Position numbers and translations under genes: made by a program. From Bacteroidota bacterium (GTDB taxonomy: Bacteria; Bacteroidota; Bacteroidia; Cytophagales; Cyclobacteriaceae): a DNA stretch of 64,000 nucleotides. Every line of letters begins with the position of its first letter. Within the stretch, counting starts at the first letter, position 1. The DNA lies in assembly GCA_023428695.1 (NCBI GenBank), contig JAEYWY010000031.1, positions 108,761 through 172,760 of the forward strand, given 5' to 3'. Under the pieces are notes generated by a model that was not told where the DNA came from, did no database searches, and saw only the letters and a list, made by a program, of their open reading frames with translations. Below are positions 18,916 through 27,677 of the stretch, in pieces.

Positions 18916-18949
18916 ACTATGTATTTAGGTATAAAACTAAATACATAGT
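18916..18949 (-). promoter_or_regulatory. Inverted repeat, probable BlaI operator
   Basis: A perfect 13-base inverted repeat is present: ACTATGTATTTAG (18916-18928) and CTAAATACATAGT (18937-18949), with an 8-base spacer GTATAAAA. It begins 2 bases upstream of the BlaI start codon on the minus strand. BlaI/MecI operators are dyads of TACA/TGTA half-sites. Here TATGTA and TACATA occupy the arms, and the position right at the gene start fits autorepression. Confidence 0.72.
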
Positions 18950-18991
18950 TAATCAAAGGCAATGATTTTCTCAATTATTCTGAAAGGAGCC

Positions 18992-19657
18992 CTAAATCGA
19001 ACTGGTGAATGCGTAGGCGAGGATATTTGCGCCCATTCTCAAGGCAGCCTGCCGCTTATCGGGCGGATCATTGTGAATGCGCTGGTCTTCCCAGCCATTC
19101 CCCAGGTCACACTCATACGAATAGAATACGACGAGCCGGCCCTCATAGACAAGTCCAAATCCCTGGGCCGGCTTCCCATCGTGCTCGTGGATTTTGGGCA
19201 ACCCTTTCGGGAAATCGAATTTCTGATGGTAAATGGGGTGGTCAAATGGCAACTCAACCAATTCGAGTTCAGGAAAGACCTTTTTTAGTTCGAGGCGGAT
19301 AAACTTGTCGAGGCCGTAATTGTCGTCAATATGCAAGAAACCGCCACCTACCAGGTATTTCCGCAGATTTGCGGCCTCTTCGGCACTAAATACTACATTC
19401 CCATGACCCGTCATATAAATGTACGGGTAGAGGAATAAATCACGGCTTCCCACTTCTACGATGTCATCGTCGGGAGCGAGGTTCATACCAAGTTCGCGGT
19501 TACAGAATTCAATAAGATTCGGTAAAGCGGTCTTATTCGCGTACCAGTCGCCACCGCCATTGTACTTGAGCTTGGCAATCTTAAGCGAAACCTGGGCAGA
19601 CGCCGTCCCGCAAACCGCCAATAAAACACACACTATCGCCCGGAATCTTGCAGCCAT
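18992..19657 (-). CDS. DUF4159 domain protein, exported
   Basis: The 221-residue product (ATG at 19657) has a signal peptide MAARFRAIVCVLLAVCGTASA. The rest is DUF4159-like: IAKLKYNGGGDWYANKTALP, PYIYMTGHGNVVFSAEEA, LRKYLVGGGFLHIDDNYGLD and GFGLVYEGRLVVFYSYECDLGN. The fold is glutamine-amidotransferase-like in related proteins, and the activity is unknown. A longer frame to 19747 would overlap the lipoprotein gene's promoter. It precedes blaI on the same strand with a 79-base gap that carries the BlaI operator, so it is probably a separate transcript. Confidence 0.83.
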   Translation of the reverse strand: MAARFRAIVCVLLAVCGTASAQVSLKIAKLKYNGGGDWYANKTALPNLIEFCNRELGMNLAPDDDIVEVGSRDLFLYPYIYMTGHGNVVFSAEEAANLRKYLVGGGFLHIDDNYGLDKFIRLELKKVFPELELVELPFDHPIYHQKFDFPKGLPKIHEHDGKPAQGFGLVYEGRLVVFYSYECDLGNGWEDQRIHNDPPDKRQAALRMGANILAYAFTSSI

Positions 19658-19756
19658 GGTTACCAATTCGTTTTTATCGGAACTTAAATATGGAAAAATA
19701 ATTGCTTTGAAGTGCAAAACCGAACCGGCCGTCAGACCGGAAAACACTTAATTGAT

Positions 19757-20629
19757 ATGAAACAAAAACTATTATTCTCCCTTTCATTGCTTTCGGTGAT
19801 TTCAGTGCTGTTTATCACCGGGTGCGAAGGCGATGAGAACAGACTCACTGCGCAGGATTCTGCCGATATCTCGGAAGAAGCAATCATTGATGCGTATTAC
19901 CAGGATCTGGACGATCTCGCCGGTGTTGTGGTTGCCGCACCGTCTGATTCAGAATACAGCGGAGGTCGCATCGCTACCACAATTACCATTAACGACAGCC
20001 GGTTTAACTGCGAAGGTATCGTTGTGACCATTGAGCCCGACGAAACATCAACTGTTGAAGTTCCCAGGGGTGTGATCACCGTTGATTTTGGAACCGGTTG
20101 CTCCGACTTGTTGGGTAATGTGCGAAAAGGTAAACTGATCTTCACGTACGAGGGCCATCGCTTTCAGAACGGATCGTCACTCGTAACGACAACCGAGAAC
20201 TATTATATCAACGACATCAAGCTCGAAGGCACACGTACATCGGTTAACGTTACCGGAAGTTCGGTTGATGCGCCAAAGTTCAATGTTATACTCGAGGATG
20301 GAAAAGCCACTTTCGAGGATGGCAGCTATGCACTGCGGGAGTCGAATATTACTGTATCCTGGATCAGGGAAGAGAATCCCACCCAGGACAGACTTGTGAT
20401 TCATGACAGCAGCGTAGCATCGGGAGTCAACCGCGCCGGCAGAAGCTACGTCGTTTCGCTGCTCAAGCAACTTGAATACAAACGCTTCTGCCCGATGGCA
20501 ACGTCAGGAACAAAGCGCTACACACTTGACGGCTCCAAAGAAATCACGATCGACTACGGATCTGGCTCATGCGACACTTCTGTGACCGTGACCATCAACG
20601 GCGTTACGCGAACAATATCAATCGGTTAG
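19757..20629 (+). CDS. Hypothetical lipoprotein
   Basis: The 290-residue protein starts at 19757 with MKQKLLFSLSLLSVISVLFI and a lipobox TGCE. The mature chain is rich in Thr, Gly and acidic residues, with beta-strand repeats (RIATTITINDSRFNCEGIVV, VPRGVITVDFGTGCSDLLG, GKLIFTYEGH). It ends in a paired segment resembling the first half (TLDGSKEITIDYGSGSCDTS), so it may be an internally duplicated beta protein. Two Cys-Asp turns (FGTGCSD, YGSGSCD) mark the duplicate. I recognise no named family. It is a single gene followed by a strong terminator. Confidence 0.75.
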   Translation: MKQKLLFSLSLLSVISVLFITGCEGDENRLTAQDSADISEEAIIDAYYQDLDDLAGVVVAAPSDSEYSGGRIATTITINDSRFNCEGIVVTIEPDETSTVEVPRGVITVDFGTGCSDLLGNVRKGKLIFTYEGHRFQNGSSLVTTTENYYINDIKLEGTRTSVNVTGSSVDAPKFNVILEDGKATFEDGSYALRESNITVSWIREENPTQDRLVIHDSSVASGVNRAGRSYVVSLLKQLEYKRFCPMATSGTKRYTLDGSKEITIDYGSGSCDTSVTVTINGVTRTISIG

Positions 20630-20652
20630 CCGATATCGATAAAGAAATAGAC

Positions 20653-20682
20653 AAAACCCGGCCATTCTGCCGGGTTTTTTTT
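20653..20682 (+). terminator. Rho-independent terminator after the lipoprotein gene
   Basis: A 9-base stem AAACCCGGC (20654-20662) pairs with GCCGGGTTT (20669-20677) around a 6-base loop and is followed by a T run to 20682. It lies 24 bases after the lipoprotein stop codon. Confidence 0.9.
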
Positions 20683-20766
20683 ATGATGTGCAGGCCTTGG
20701 CATTGTTGACACGGATGTTTTAATTGCATAAAAACCACATCAGATTTCCTTCTTAATCACCGGTAT

Positions 20767-21561
20767 ATGAGGCAGTATCTCGATTTAATGCGCGACATCC
20801 TGGAAAACGGAGCTTCGAAAACAGATCGCACCGGTACGGGAACGCTGTCTGTTTTCGGCAGACAAATGCGCTTTGACCTGGCTGAAGGTTTTCCGCTGGT
20901 GACCACGAAGAAACTTCACCTGCGATCTATTATCTACGAACTGCTTTGGTTCCTCAACGGAGACACTAACATAAAGTACCTGAACGATAACAAGGTAACC
21001 ATCTGGGATGAATGGGCTGATGAAACCGGCGAACTCGGCCCGGTGTATGGTCATCAGTGGCGCAGCTGGCCGACCCCCGATGGCAGGCAGATCGACCAGA
21101 TCAGTCAGGTGCTCGACAGTATTCGCAACAAGCCGGATTCACGCCGTCACATCGTCTCCGCCTGGAACCCGGCCGAAGTCGACAAAATGGCCCTGCCTCC
21201 GTGCCATGCGCTATTCCAGTTTTATGTCGCCGACGGGCGTCTATCCTGTCAGTTGTACCAGCGCAGTGCGGACTTTTTCCTGGGTGTTCCCTTTAACATC
21301 GCCTCATACGCTCTGCTGACGCACATGTTCGCGCAGCAGTGCGATCTCGAGGCGGGTGAATTCGTTTGGACAGGGGGTGACGTCCACCTGTATACAAATC
21401 ACCTCGAACAGGCACGACTCCAGTTATCGCGCGAGCCCTTTGGGCTGCCAACTCTCAACATAAAGCGCAAACCGGAAACAATCTTCTCCTATCAGTTTGA
21501 GGATTTTGAAATTGTCAACTATCAGGCGCATCCCGCGATTAAAGCGCCTATCGCTGTATAA
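20767..21561 (+). CDS. thyA: Thymidylate synthase
   Basis: ThyA methylates dUMP to dTMP with methylenetetrahydrofolate. The 264-residue length equals the E. coli enzyme. Visible signatures are KTDRTGTGTLSVFGRQM near the N-terminus, LLWFLNGDTNIKYL, GPVYGHQWR and the nucleophile motif LPPCHALFQFYV with Cys146. QLYQRSADFFLGVPFN and the C-terminal IKAPIAV follow. A dihydrofolate reductase gene, a frequent neighbour, is not seen here. A MORN-type lipoprotein follows after 15 bases. Confidence 0.98.
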   Translation: MRQYLDLMRDILENGASKTDRTGTGTLSVFGRQMRFDLAEGFPLVTTKKLHLRSIIYELLWFLNGDTNIKYLNDNKVTIWDEWADETGELGPVYGHQWRSWPTPDGRQIDQISQVLDSIRNKPDSRRHIVSAWNPAEVDKMALPPCHALFQFYVADGRLSCQLYQRSADFFLGVPFNIASYALLTHMFAQQCDLEAGEFVWTGGDVHLYTNHLEQARLQLSREPFGLPTLNIKRKPETIFSYQFEDFEIVNYQAHPAIKAPIAV

Positions 21562-21576
21562 CCATTATGTTTTCAT

Positions 21577-22323
21577 ATGAAATATCTGTTGCCTGCAATT
21601 CTTGTTGTGTTTTTCTATGGCTGCCTGCCAATTAAAAAGGAGGACGAAAAAACAAACGGCAAAACAAAAACGGAGAAAGACGGCGTTCGGAAAACACATT
21701 ATCCGAGTGGACAACTTCGGAGCGAAGTGCCCATCAGGAACGGAAAGAAAAACGGCCTGGCAAAGGATTTCTATTCCGATGGAACTCCGCATTTTGAGAT
21801 CAACTACGTCGACAATCTTAAACAGGGTATCACCCGGATGTATTACCAAAACGGCAAGCTCTACGAGGAAACGCCGTATGAAAAGGACAAGGTTCACGGT
21901 GTCAAGAAACGCTATCGTCAGGATGGAAAATTGTTTGCAGAGGCACCGTATCAATCTGATGAGCCTTGCATGGGTCTCAAAGAATACCTGACCGACGGTT
22001 CGTCAAAAACAAAGTATCCAAACATAGTAGTCACACCGATTGATAACATCCTGCGGGACGATCGATATATCCTTCGCCTTTCGATGTCTGACAAAACCAA
22101 GAATGTCACTTTTTATACCGGAGATCTGAACGATGGATGTATCAACAGTTCACTTGAGCAGGTTTATGAGACTCCAGACAAAGGCGTGAGTGAAATAAGC
22201 ATTTATCTGCCTCAGGGAACATTCCTGATGGAGGAGATCAATATCGTCGCGAAAGTGAAGACAGCATTGGGTAACTACTATATAACCCGGCGAAAGTATA
22301 ACGTCGCGATTGAAAACCGATAG
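21577..22323 (+). CDS. MORN/YwqK-like repeat lipoprotein
   Basis: The 248-residue protein has a lipoprotein signal (MKYLLPAILVVFFYGC). Four repeats of the YwqK/MORN type follow: HYPSGQLRSEVPIRNGKKNG, DFYSDGTPHFEINYVDN, MYYQNGKLYEETPYEKDKVHG and RYRQDGKLFAEAPYQ. The last 110 residues form an unrepeated beta region. The repeats usually form extended sheets, and some annotated members are called antitoxins, a label the sequence does not support here. It follows thyA by 15 bases and may be cotranscribed. Confidence 0.78.
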   Translation: MKYLLPAILVVFFYGCLPIKKEDEKTNGKTKTEKDGVRKTHYPSGQLRSEVPIRNGKKNGLAKDFYSDGTPHFEINYVDNLKQGITRMYYQNGKLYEETPYEKDKVHGVKKRYRQDGKLFAEAPYQSDEPCMGLKEYLTDGSSKTKYPNIVVTPIDNILRDDRYILRLSMSDKTKNVTFYTGDLNDGCINSSLEQVYETPDKGVSEISIYLPQGTFLMEEINIVAKVKTALGNYYITRRKYNVAIENR

Positions 22324-22325
22324 AC

Positions 22326-23888
22326 CTACCTGATCATTTGTTTTCGAGTAAGTAACTCCTGGCTGTTGGGAGCAAGTTGCAAACCGGAATCGAGTATCGC
22401 CTTTGCTTTTGCTGTCTGACCCTTCCGGAAGTAATAGATGGCGGAACGGGAGTAGGCGTGGCCGACGAGTAGCACGTTTACCGGGATGTCCGGAAATTTT
22501 TTCATCCGTTGTTCAAACAACATCCGGTACTTATCACCCTCGGGAGCCTTTTCCCGGTCATACTCGTAACTGCTTTGAAGCAGGTAGAGCGACGCCAGCA
22601 GGTTGTTGAAGTTGTTGTTCTCCTGAAGTGAAGGATACTTTGTGTCAAGATCAGTAAGACGGTTGAGATTAGCGACGTTGTCTGCGGTACCCTGAAAGGT
22701 CATGGCAAGCGCGCCGACAAGTGCGTTGGCAGTCTCAAGGTGCTGCGGTTTGACTGATAGCGCGGCTTCGAACAGCTCAGCAGATTCACGATACCGCGCC
22801 TGATTATACGCGAGCCGTGCACATTCGAACGCATACACGAATTTGATTTCGTCAAGCAGGATTTCATTTCCAATCATTCGGGCAAGAATGCGATAATAAG
22901 TCTCGGCGTCCTTCTTCTTACCTTTTTCAAAAAGGAGATTATTAAGTGCCATCGCGAATTCACCCACGATCATGTCGTTGGTGACGCCGAGGTCGCGGAA
23001 CCGGCTTAGTTTACCTACGAGCACGGCGTGCAGCGAGTCCTTTTCCTTTCTTGCCTGAAGGGCACTTGATCCCGAGGCAAGGAGCATATATGAAGTCCGT
23101 TGGCCCGGATAGAGCAAATACGCCTTTTCAAATGACGCGTGTGCTTCCTGAAACTTCTGCTGTTCAGTAAGCGTGACCCCGTCGTTCATATATTGGATTC
23201 CGGCGAGGTTAGCCAGCGAAATGTCGGGATTATCGCCAAAGTAGTATTTGTCGAATAACTCATCGTCGCTTCGGCTAACGGCTTCCTGACCTGAAATGAT
23301 TTTTTGCTGCTTGAGTGCGTTCACAAATGACTGCTTGAACGCGTTGTCCATCAGCGTGATACCAAAGCCCGGCGACGTAGCCTCGATTTTCACCTTTTCC
23401 GCATCGGGATACGCAATCACGAAAGCTCCGCTTGGCTCTTCCTTAACCGTGAAGGGCACGCCAATCTCCCTGAAGACCAACGCATACATGGCCGTTGCCG
23501 AAAAACTATTGTAATTCCCGTTGTAAAAAATTTCTTCAAAAGTCCCCTGATCGGAATACTTTTTCAGGAACGTTTTGTGAATATCGTCGTATATAAAACG
23601 GGCTTTCTTCTCGTTCTTTCTGGAGGCAATTTTGTCCTGTTTATAGGTTGCCACATGATCGTAAAACGTTTTCCGCGCCTGTGTGAGTTTGGATTCAGTA
23701 AGGAGTGAACCGCCCGCCATCATCAGGTCAAAACCGTCGGCGTCTTTTTCTTTGAAGAAGCGGGTCAGGACTTTCTCTTCAAATTCGGATCGATAGGTGA
23801 GTTCGTGTGGATTAACTAATAACTCCTGGGCGACGCCTTTCAGAACGGTAAGGACTAACAGCCCGAAGGTCAGGAATCTGGCTCTCAT
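22326..23888 (-). CDS. Exported TPR protein with transglutaminase-like N-terminal part
   Basis: The start at 23888 gives 520 residues with a signal peptide (MRARFLTFGLLVLTVLKGVAQ). The N-terminal half has a region reminiscent of transglutaminase-like folds (TAMYALVFREIGVPFTVKEE), but no clear Cys-His-Asp triad was identified. The rest is repeat-rich helical TPR (FQEAHASFEKAYLLYPGQRT, YRESAELFEAALSVKPQHLE, QTAKAKAILDSGLQLAPNSQ). It is probably periplasmic. The function is unknown and it is convergent with the MORN gene. Confidence 0.7.
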   Translation of the reverse strand: MRARFLTFGLLVLTVLKGVAQELLVNPHELTYRSEFEEKVLTRFFKEKDADGFDLMMAGGSLLTESKLTQARKTFYDHVATYKQDKIASRKNEKKARFIYDDIHKTFLKKYSDQGTFEEIFYNGNYNSFSATAMYALVFREIGVPFTVKEEPSGAFVIAYPDAEKVKIEATSPGFGITLMDNAFKQSFVNALKQQKIISGQEAVSRSDDELFDKYYFGDNPDISLANLAGIQYMNDGVTLTEQQKFQEAHASFEKAYLLYPGQRTSYMLLASGSSALQARKEKDSLHAVLVGKLSRFRDLGVTNDMIVGEFAMALNNLLFEKGKKKDAETYYRILARMIGNEILLDEIKFVYAFECARLAYNQARYRESAELFEAALSVKPQHLETANALVGALAMTFQGTADNVANLNRLTDLDTKYPSLQENNNFNNLLASLYLLQSSYEYDREKAPEGDKYRMLFEQRMKKFPDIPVNVLLVGHAYSRSAIYYFRKGQTAKAKAILDSGLQLAPNSQELLTRKQMIR

Positions 23889-24017
23889 GATCAGGCACAA
23901 TTTGCTGCCAAAGGTACGATTTTAGGTGGAAAACGCCCGGCAACTTCTTTAAACTAAAGAACGATTCCTTGTGTAATATTGCGGAAATTCTGTCGACACA
24001 TTGCCTAACTGAAGAAA

Positions 24018-24695
24018 ATGAAGGAAAAAAGCAGCGTTTTTGATATGATCGGTCCGGTCATGATCGGCCCGTCGTCATCGCATACTGCCGGAGTTGTCAG
24101 GATCGGGCGGACTGCACGCAAGATCCTGGGCGAGACTCCGGAACGCGCCGATATCATTTTCTATAATTCGTTTGCCAGAACGTATGAGGGACATGGAAGC
24201 GACCTCGCCATAATAGCCGGGTTGCTCGATATCAAAACCGACGATAAAAGAATCAAGGAATCGTTTTCGCTTGCCGCCGACAATGGTCTCACCTATAAGT
24301 TTAAGTCTGTCGCAAACGCATCCACGCTGCACCCCAACACGATTCGTCTGAAGATCGCCCGCGGAAACCGGGAGGTCGAAATTGTGGGCGAAAGCAGGGG
24401 TGGAGGACTAATCAATATTGCTGAAGTCGACGGTTTTAAGGCAGATTTTTCCGCGAACCTTCACACCCTCATTATCACCGCCGCTGACGTCAAGGGAAGT
24501 ATTGCGTTTATCGCTGACGTACTCGCCCATGACGATTGCAATATTGCCACCATGTCAGTTTCCCGCAAAGGCAAACATGACCTTGCCTGTCTCGTTATTG
24601 AAATGGACTCCGGACTGAAAGATGTAACATTAGCGTACCTCAGGAGTCTTAGCTGGGTTAAAACGATAACCTACATACCGGACATTGATCGTTAA
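24018..24695 (+). CDS. sdaAB: L-serine dehydratase, beta subunit
   Basis: The 225-residue protein matches the beta subunit of the [4Fe-4S] L-serine dehydratase, which converts serine to pyruvate and ammonia. It has FDMIGPVMIGPSSSHTAGVVR and FYNSFARTYEGHGSDLAI in the first third. A C-terminal ACT-type domain (about 145-220) contains HTLIITAADVKGSIAFIADV and SRKGKHDLACLVIEMDS. The alpha subunit with the iron-sulfur cysteines is not in the window. TolC follows after 41 bases. The start is the ATG at 24018. Confidence 0.92.
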   Translation: MKEKSSVFDMIGPVMIGPSSSHTAGVVRIGRTARKILGETPERADIIFYNSFARTYEGHGSDLAIIAGLLDIKTDDKRIKESFSLAADNGLTYKFKSVANASTLHPNTIRLKIARGNREVEIVGESRGGGLINIAEVDGFKADFSANLHTLIITAADVKGSIAFIADVLAHDDCNIATMSVSRKGKHDLACLVIEMDSGLKDVTLAYLRSLSWVKTITYIPDIDR

Positions 24696-24736
24696 AATTC
24701 TAATCTTGCACCGTCTGAAACAATAAGTTCGAAGAA

Positions 24737-26203
24737 ATGAAATCAATTGCAATTCTGTCTCTGCTTGTGATCGCCCTTACCCACGGATCCGTTGCGCAGG
24801 ATTCCACGGCAGGCCAGCCTGTAAAAGTATGGTCCCTGAAAGAGTGTGTTGACTATGCGTTGGAGAATAACCTTCAGATCGCCCGAAGTGAGAACAGTGT
24901 ACGGAACGCCGAAATAGACAGGCGCCAGGCGAAGATGGCAACGCTGCCTAACCTGAATGCAAGTGTTTCTTACGGATACAACTGGGGCCGTTCTGTCAAC
25001 CCGGTAACGTATCAGTACACAACCCAACAATTGAATTCGATCAATCCGGGTGTCAGTGCTTCGGTAACGCTATTCAACGGCCTGCGAATCCAGAACACCA
25101 TCAAGCAAACGGTGCGCGCGGAGCATGCTTCCGAACAAGATCTTCAGAAAACGAAGAACGACGTGATGCTCAACATCGCATCGCTTTATATCACGGTGAT
25201 ATTCAATAAGGAGCTTGTCGCGAACGCACGGTTCCAGCTGGAGTCCAGCCGGGTACAGTTGGATCGCGTGAAGAAACAGGTTGATGCCGGTGCGCTTGCG
25301 CGTTCCGAGCAACTCAACCTTGACGCACAGGTTGCAACGAATGAGGTAACGCTTGTTCAACGCGAGAACACACTTGCATTGTCGCTGCTGCAACTCAAAC
25401 AGGCACTCCTGCTGCCAGCGTCTACGCAGATGGATGTCGAACTGATGGACCTGTCCGTCGACGACCTGGTTCTTGAAGAAAATCCTCAGCAAGTATTTGA
25501 GGTAGCGAAACAAACGCTGCCGGAAGTCAAAAGCGCAAGCCTTAATGTTGAAAGCTGGGAGTATGGATTGAAAGCCGCACGCGCTCAGTTTTACCCGCGC
25601 CTCACGCTTAACGGATCTATCAATTCAAACTATTCAAGTGCTTCGGATGGACCGCGTTTTATTCCTGACGGCGGTGATCCGGTTCCGACAGGCACGCAGC
25701 AAATCGGATTTGTAGAAGGTACGAACCAGGCTGTATTCGCTCCAACATTCGCACAGTCCGGACAAATGCGAAATTCCTGGGGAGAGTTGGATCAGTTGCA
25801 GGACAACGTATTTCGGTCCGTGGGGCTCACACTGCTCATTCCTATCTTCAATAACCATCAGGCCCGTGCCGGCGTACAACGAAGCGAGGTTACAGTTGAA
25901 AATGCAAAGATCACAGAGCGTGAAGTGTTGCAGACGTTGCGTCAGAATGTAGAGACGGCTTACAATGACGCATTATCGGCGTCGAAGACATATCTTGCAG
26001 CATTGCGTACCGTTGAAGCCAGGGAAGAAGCATTCCGGATGATGGAAACACGATACAACTCCGGAGCAGCAAACTCATTTGAATATCAGGTTTCGCAGAA
26101 TGATTTTTCACAGGCGCAGAATGACCTGACCCGCGCAAAATATGATCTGATCTTCCGTCAGAAAGTGTTGGACTTTTATCTGGGCAAACCCCTCGAATAT
26201 TAA
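24737..26203 (+). CDS. TolC-family outer membrane efflux protein
   Basis: The 488-residue protein has a signal peptide (MKSIAILSLLVIALTHGSVA) and the repeated TolC fold. The start SLKECVDYALENNLQIARSE is typical. The coiled-coil and barrel segments include VSYGYNWGRSVNPVTYQY and LSVDDLVLEENPQQVFEVAK. The second repeat is DGP-rich, followed by YNDALSASKTYLAALRTVEA and FEYQVSQNDFSQAQNDLTRA. It forms an outer membrane exit duct for an efflux pump. The adaptor gene follows after 13 bases, but no inner-membrane pump is adjacent. Confidence 0.93.
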   Translation: MKSIAILSLLVIALTHGSVAQDSTAGQPVKVWSLKECVDYALENNLQIARSENSVRNAEIDRRQAKMATLPNLNASVSYGYNWGRSVNPVTYQYTTQQLNSINPGVSASVTLFNGLRIQNTIKQTVRAEHASEQDLQKTKNDVMLNIASLYITVIFNKELVANARFQLESSRVQLDRVKKQVDAGALARSEQLNLDAQVATNEVTLVQRENTLALSLLQLKQALLLPASTQMDVELMDLSVDDLVLEENPQQVFEVAKQTLPEVKSASLNVESWEYGLKAARAQFYPRLTLNGSINSNYSSASDGPRFIPDGGDPVPTGTQQIGFVEGTNQAVFAPTFAQSGQMRNSWGELDQLQDNVFRSVGLTLLIPIFNNHQARAGVQRSEVTVENAKITEREVLQTLRQNVETAYNDALSASKTYLAALRTVEAREEAFRMMETRYNSGAANSFEYQVSQNDFSQAQNDLTRAKYDLIFRQKVLDFYLGKPLEY

Positions 26204-26216
26204 TTCTCTTATCGAA

Positions 26217-27599
26217 ATGGCAAAGCAAACAAAAAAATCAAACAAACTCATCTACTGGTTGATCGGATCGGTCGCCTTTTTGATTCTGTTCATTGTGATC
26301 GGAAAGTCTGCCGGTTGGATTGGTACGCCACGGGAGATCGAGGTGGAGCTTGCGAAGGCAACAAAGGTCACGATTGTTGAAAAGGTGAGCGCCTCGGGAA
26401 CAATACAGCCTGTAACTGAGGTAAAGATCGCTCCGGAGGTTTCGGGTGAAATCATAGATCTGCTCATAGAAGAAGGTGATTCCGTGAGGGCAGGGCAGAC
26501 CCTCGTTCGAATCCGCCCCGACACCTGGCAAAGTCAGCTGCAACGTGCAGAAGCCAGTCTGAGTCAGCAGCGGGCCAACCTCGAACAATCGAAGGCGAGT
26601 CTCGCTCGCGCAAAAGCACAACTGATTCGTGCCGAGGCAGAGTACGAACGCCAGAAAAAATTGTTTGATCAAAAAGTGATTTCGGAAGCAGATTGGCAAC
26701 TGGCGACGCAAAACTATGAAATAGCGAAAAACGACGTTACCTCTGCTGAAAGCAACGTGGAGGCTGCGAGGTATATCATACGCAGTACAGAAGCTTCTCT
26801 TCGCGAGGCCCAGGAGAATTATCGCAAGACTACGGTCGTGGCTCCGATGCACGGAATCGTGTCAAAACTAATTGTGAAAAATGGGGAACGCGTTGTTGGA
26901 ACGGCGACAATGGCCGGTACCGAGATGCTTCGGATTGCCGACCTCAACAAGATGGAAGTGCGCGTCAATGTGAATGAAAACGATATCGTACGTGTGCATC
27001 AGGGTGACACGGCGATTATCGATGTCGATTCGTACGCGAACCAGAACCTCGAGTTTAAGGGTATCGTTACACTCATCGCCAATACGGCCAAAGACAAAGT
27101 TTCAGCCGATGCGATTACAGAATTCGAAGTTCGGATTCTGATTCTCCAATCCTCTTACCAGGACCTGATTGACAAAGGCAACAGATTTCCTTTTCGCCCG
27201 GGTATGACGGCCAGTGTGGAGATCATTACGCGTCGCAAGGAGGATGTGCTGGCGGTGCCCCTCGCTGCTGTAACAACGCGTAACCCTGACGACAAGGGCG
27301 AAGGTGGCAATCAGCAACAAGGCAATAATAATAACAACAACAATAACGTGCAAACGGCAAACCAGCCGCCACAAAAGAAGGAAGACAAAACTGTTGTCTT
27401 TATAAACCAGAATGGTGTTGCCAAAATGGTAGAAGTAAAAACAGGTATCAGCGACTATGACAATATTGAGATCATTTCGGGAATTTCAGATACCACAGAA
27501 GTAGTGAAAGGTCCCTTCCTGGCGGTATCCAAACGTTTGAAAGACGGCGACGAAATCCGGGCCGCCCAGAAAAAGAACGAGGAGCCGAAAAAGCCTTGA
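26217..27599 (+). CDS. Efflux membrane-fusion (periplasmic adaptor) protein
   Basis: The 460-residue protein has one N-terminal membrane segment (about 12-30) and a lipoyl/barrel-sandwich domain (VSGEIIDLLIEEGDSVRAGQ). A long alpha-helical hairpin covers about residues 90-190, and a beta-barrel domain (TVVAPMHGIVSKLIVKNGER, DVDSYANQNLEFKG) follows. An AAY-coded tract of eight Asn (residues 370-377, 27324-27347) lies in a Gln/Asn/Pro-rich linker before the last beta domain (TVVFINQNGVAKMVEVKTG). It resembles MacA-type adaptors of ABC efflux systems. It is the last gene before a terminator, and no permease or ATPase follows. Confidence 0.92.
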   Translation: MAKQTKKSNKLIYWLIGSVAFLILFIVIGKSAGWIGTPREIEVELAKATKVTIVEKVSASGTIQPVTEVKIAPEVSGEIIDLLIEEGDSVRAGQTLVRIRPDTWQSQLQRAEASLSQQRANLEQSKASLARAKAQLIRAEAEYERQKKLFDQKVISEADWQLATQNYEIAKNDVTSAESNVEAARYIIRSTEASLREAQENYRKTTVVAPMHGIVSKLIVKNGERVVGTATMAGTEMLRIADLNKMEVRVNVNENDIVRVHQGDTAIIDVDSYANQNLEFKGIVTLIANTAKDKVSADAITEFEVRILILQSSYQDLIDKGNRFPFRPGMTASVEIITRRKEDVLAVPLAAVTTRNPDDKGEGGNQQQGNNNNNNNNVQTANQPPQKKEDKTVVFINQNGVAKMVEVKTGISDYDNIEIISGISDTTEVVKGPFLAVSKRLKDGDEIRAAQKKNEEPKKP

Positions 27600-27620
27600 T
27601 GAACTTGAATAACTAATCGG

Positions 27621-27650
27621 AAAAGCCCCGCCTGAGATGCGGGGCTTTTT
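27621..27650 (+). terminator. Rho-independent terminator after the efflux genes
   Basis: An 11-base stem AAAAGCCCCGC (27621-27631) pairs with GCGGGGCTTTT (27639-27649) around a 7-base loop and runs into further T residues. It lies 21 bases after the adaptor stop codon. The ppa promoter -7 element starts a few bases further on. Confidence 0.92.
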
Positions 27651-27653
27651 CGT

Positions 27654-27661
27654 TAATTTTG
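27654..27661 (+). promoter_or_regulatory. -7 element of the ppa promoter
   Basis: TAATTTTG matches the consensus TAnnTTTG and lies 16 bases before the ppa start. A -33 box at the expected distance would fall inside the preceding terminator and is poor, so only the -7 element is claimed. Confidence 0.45.
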
Positions 27662-27677
27662 CCGAAAACATCCGGAA

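Noticed and set aside
21577..22323. Toxin-antitoxin reading of the YwqK-like protein
   Set aside because: It is a lipoprotein with MORN-like repeats, and no toxin gene is adjacent.
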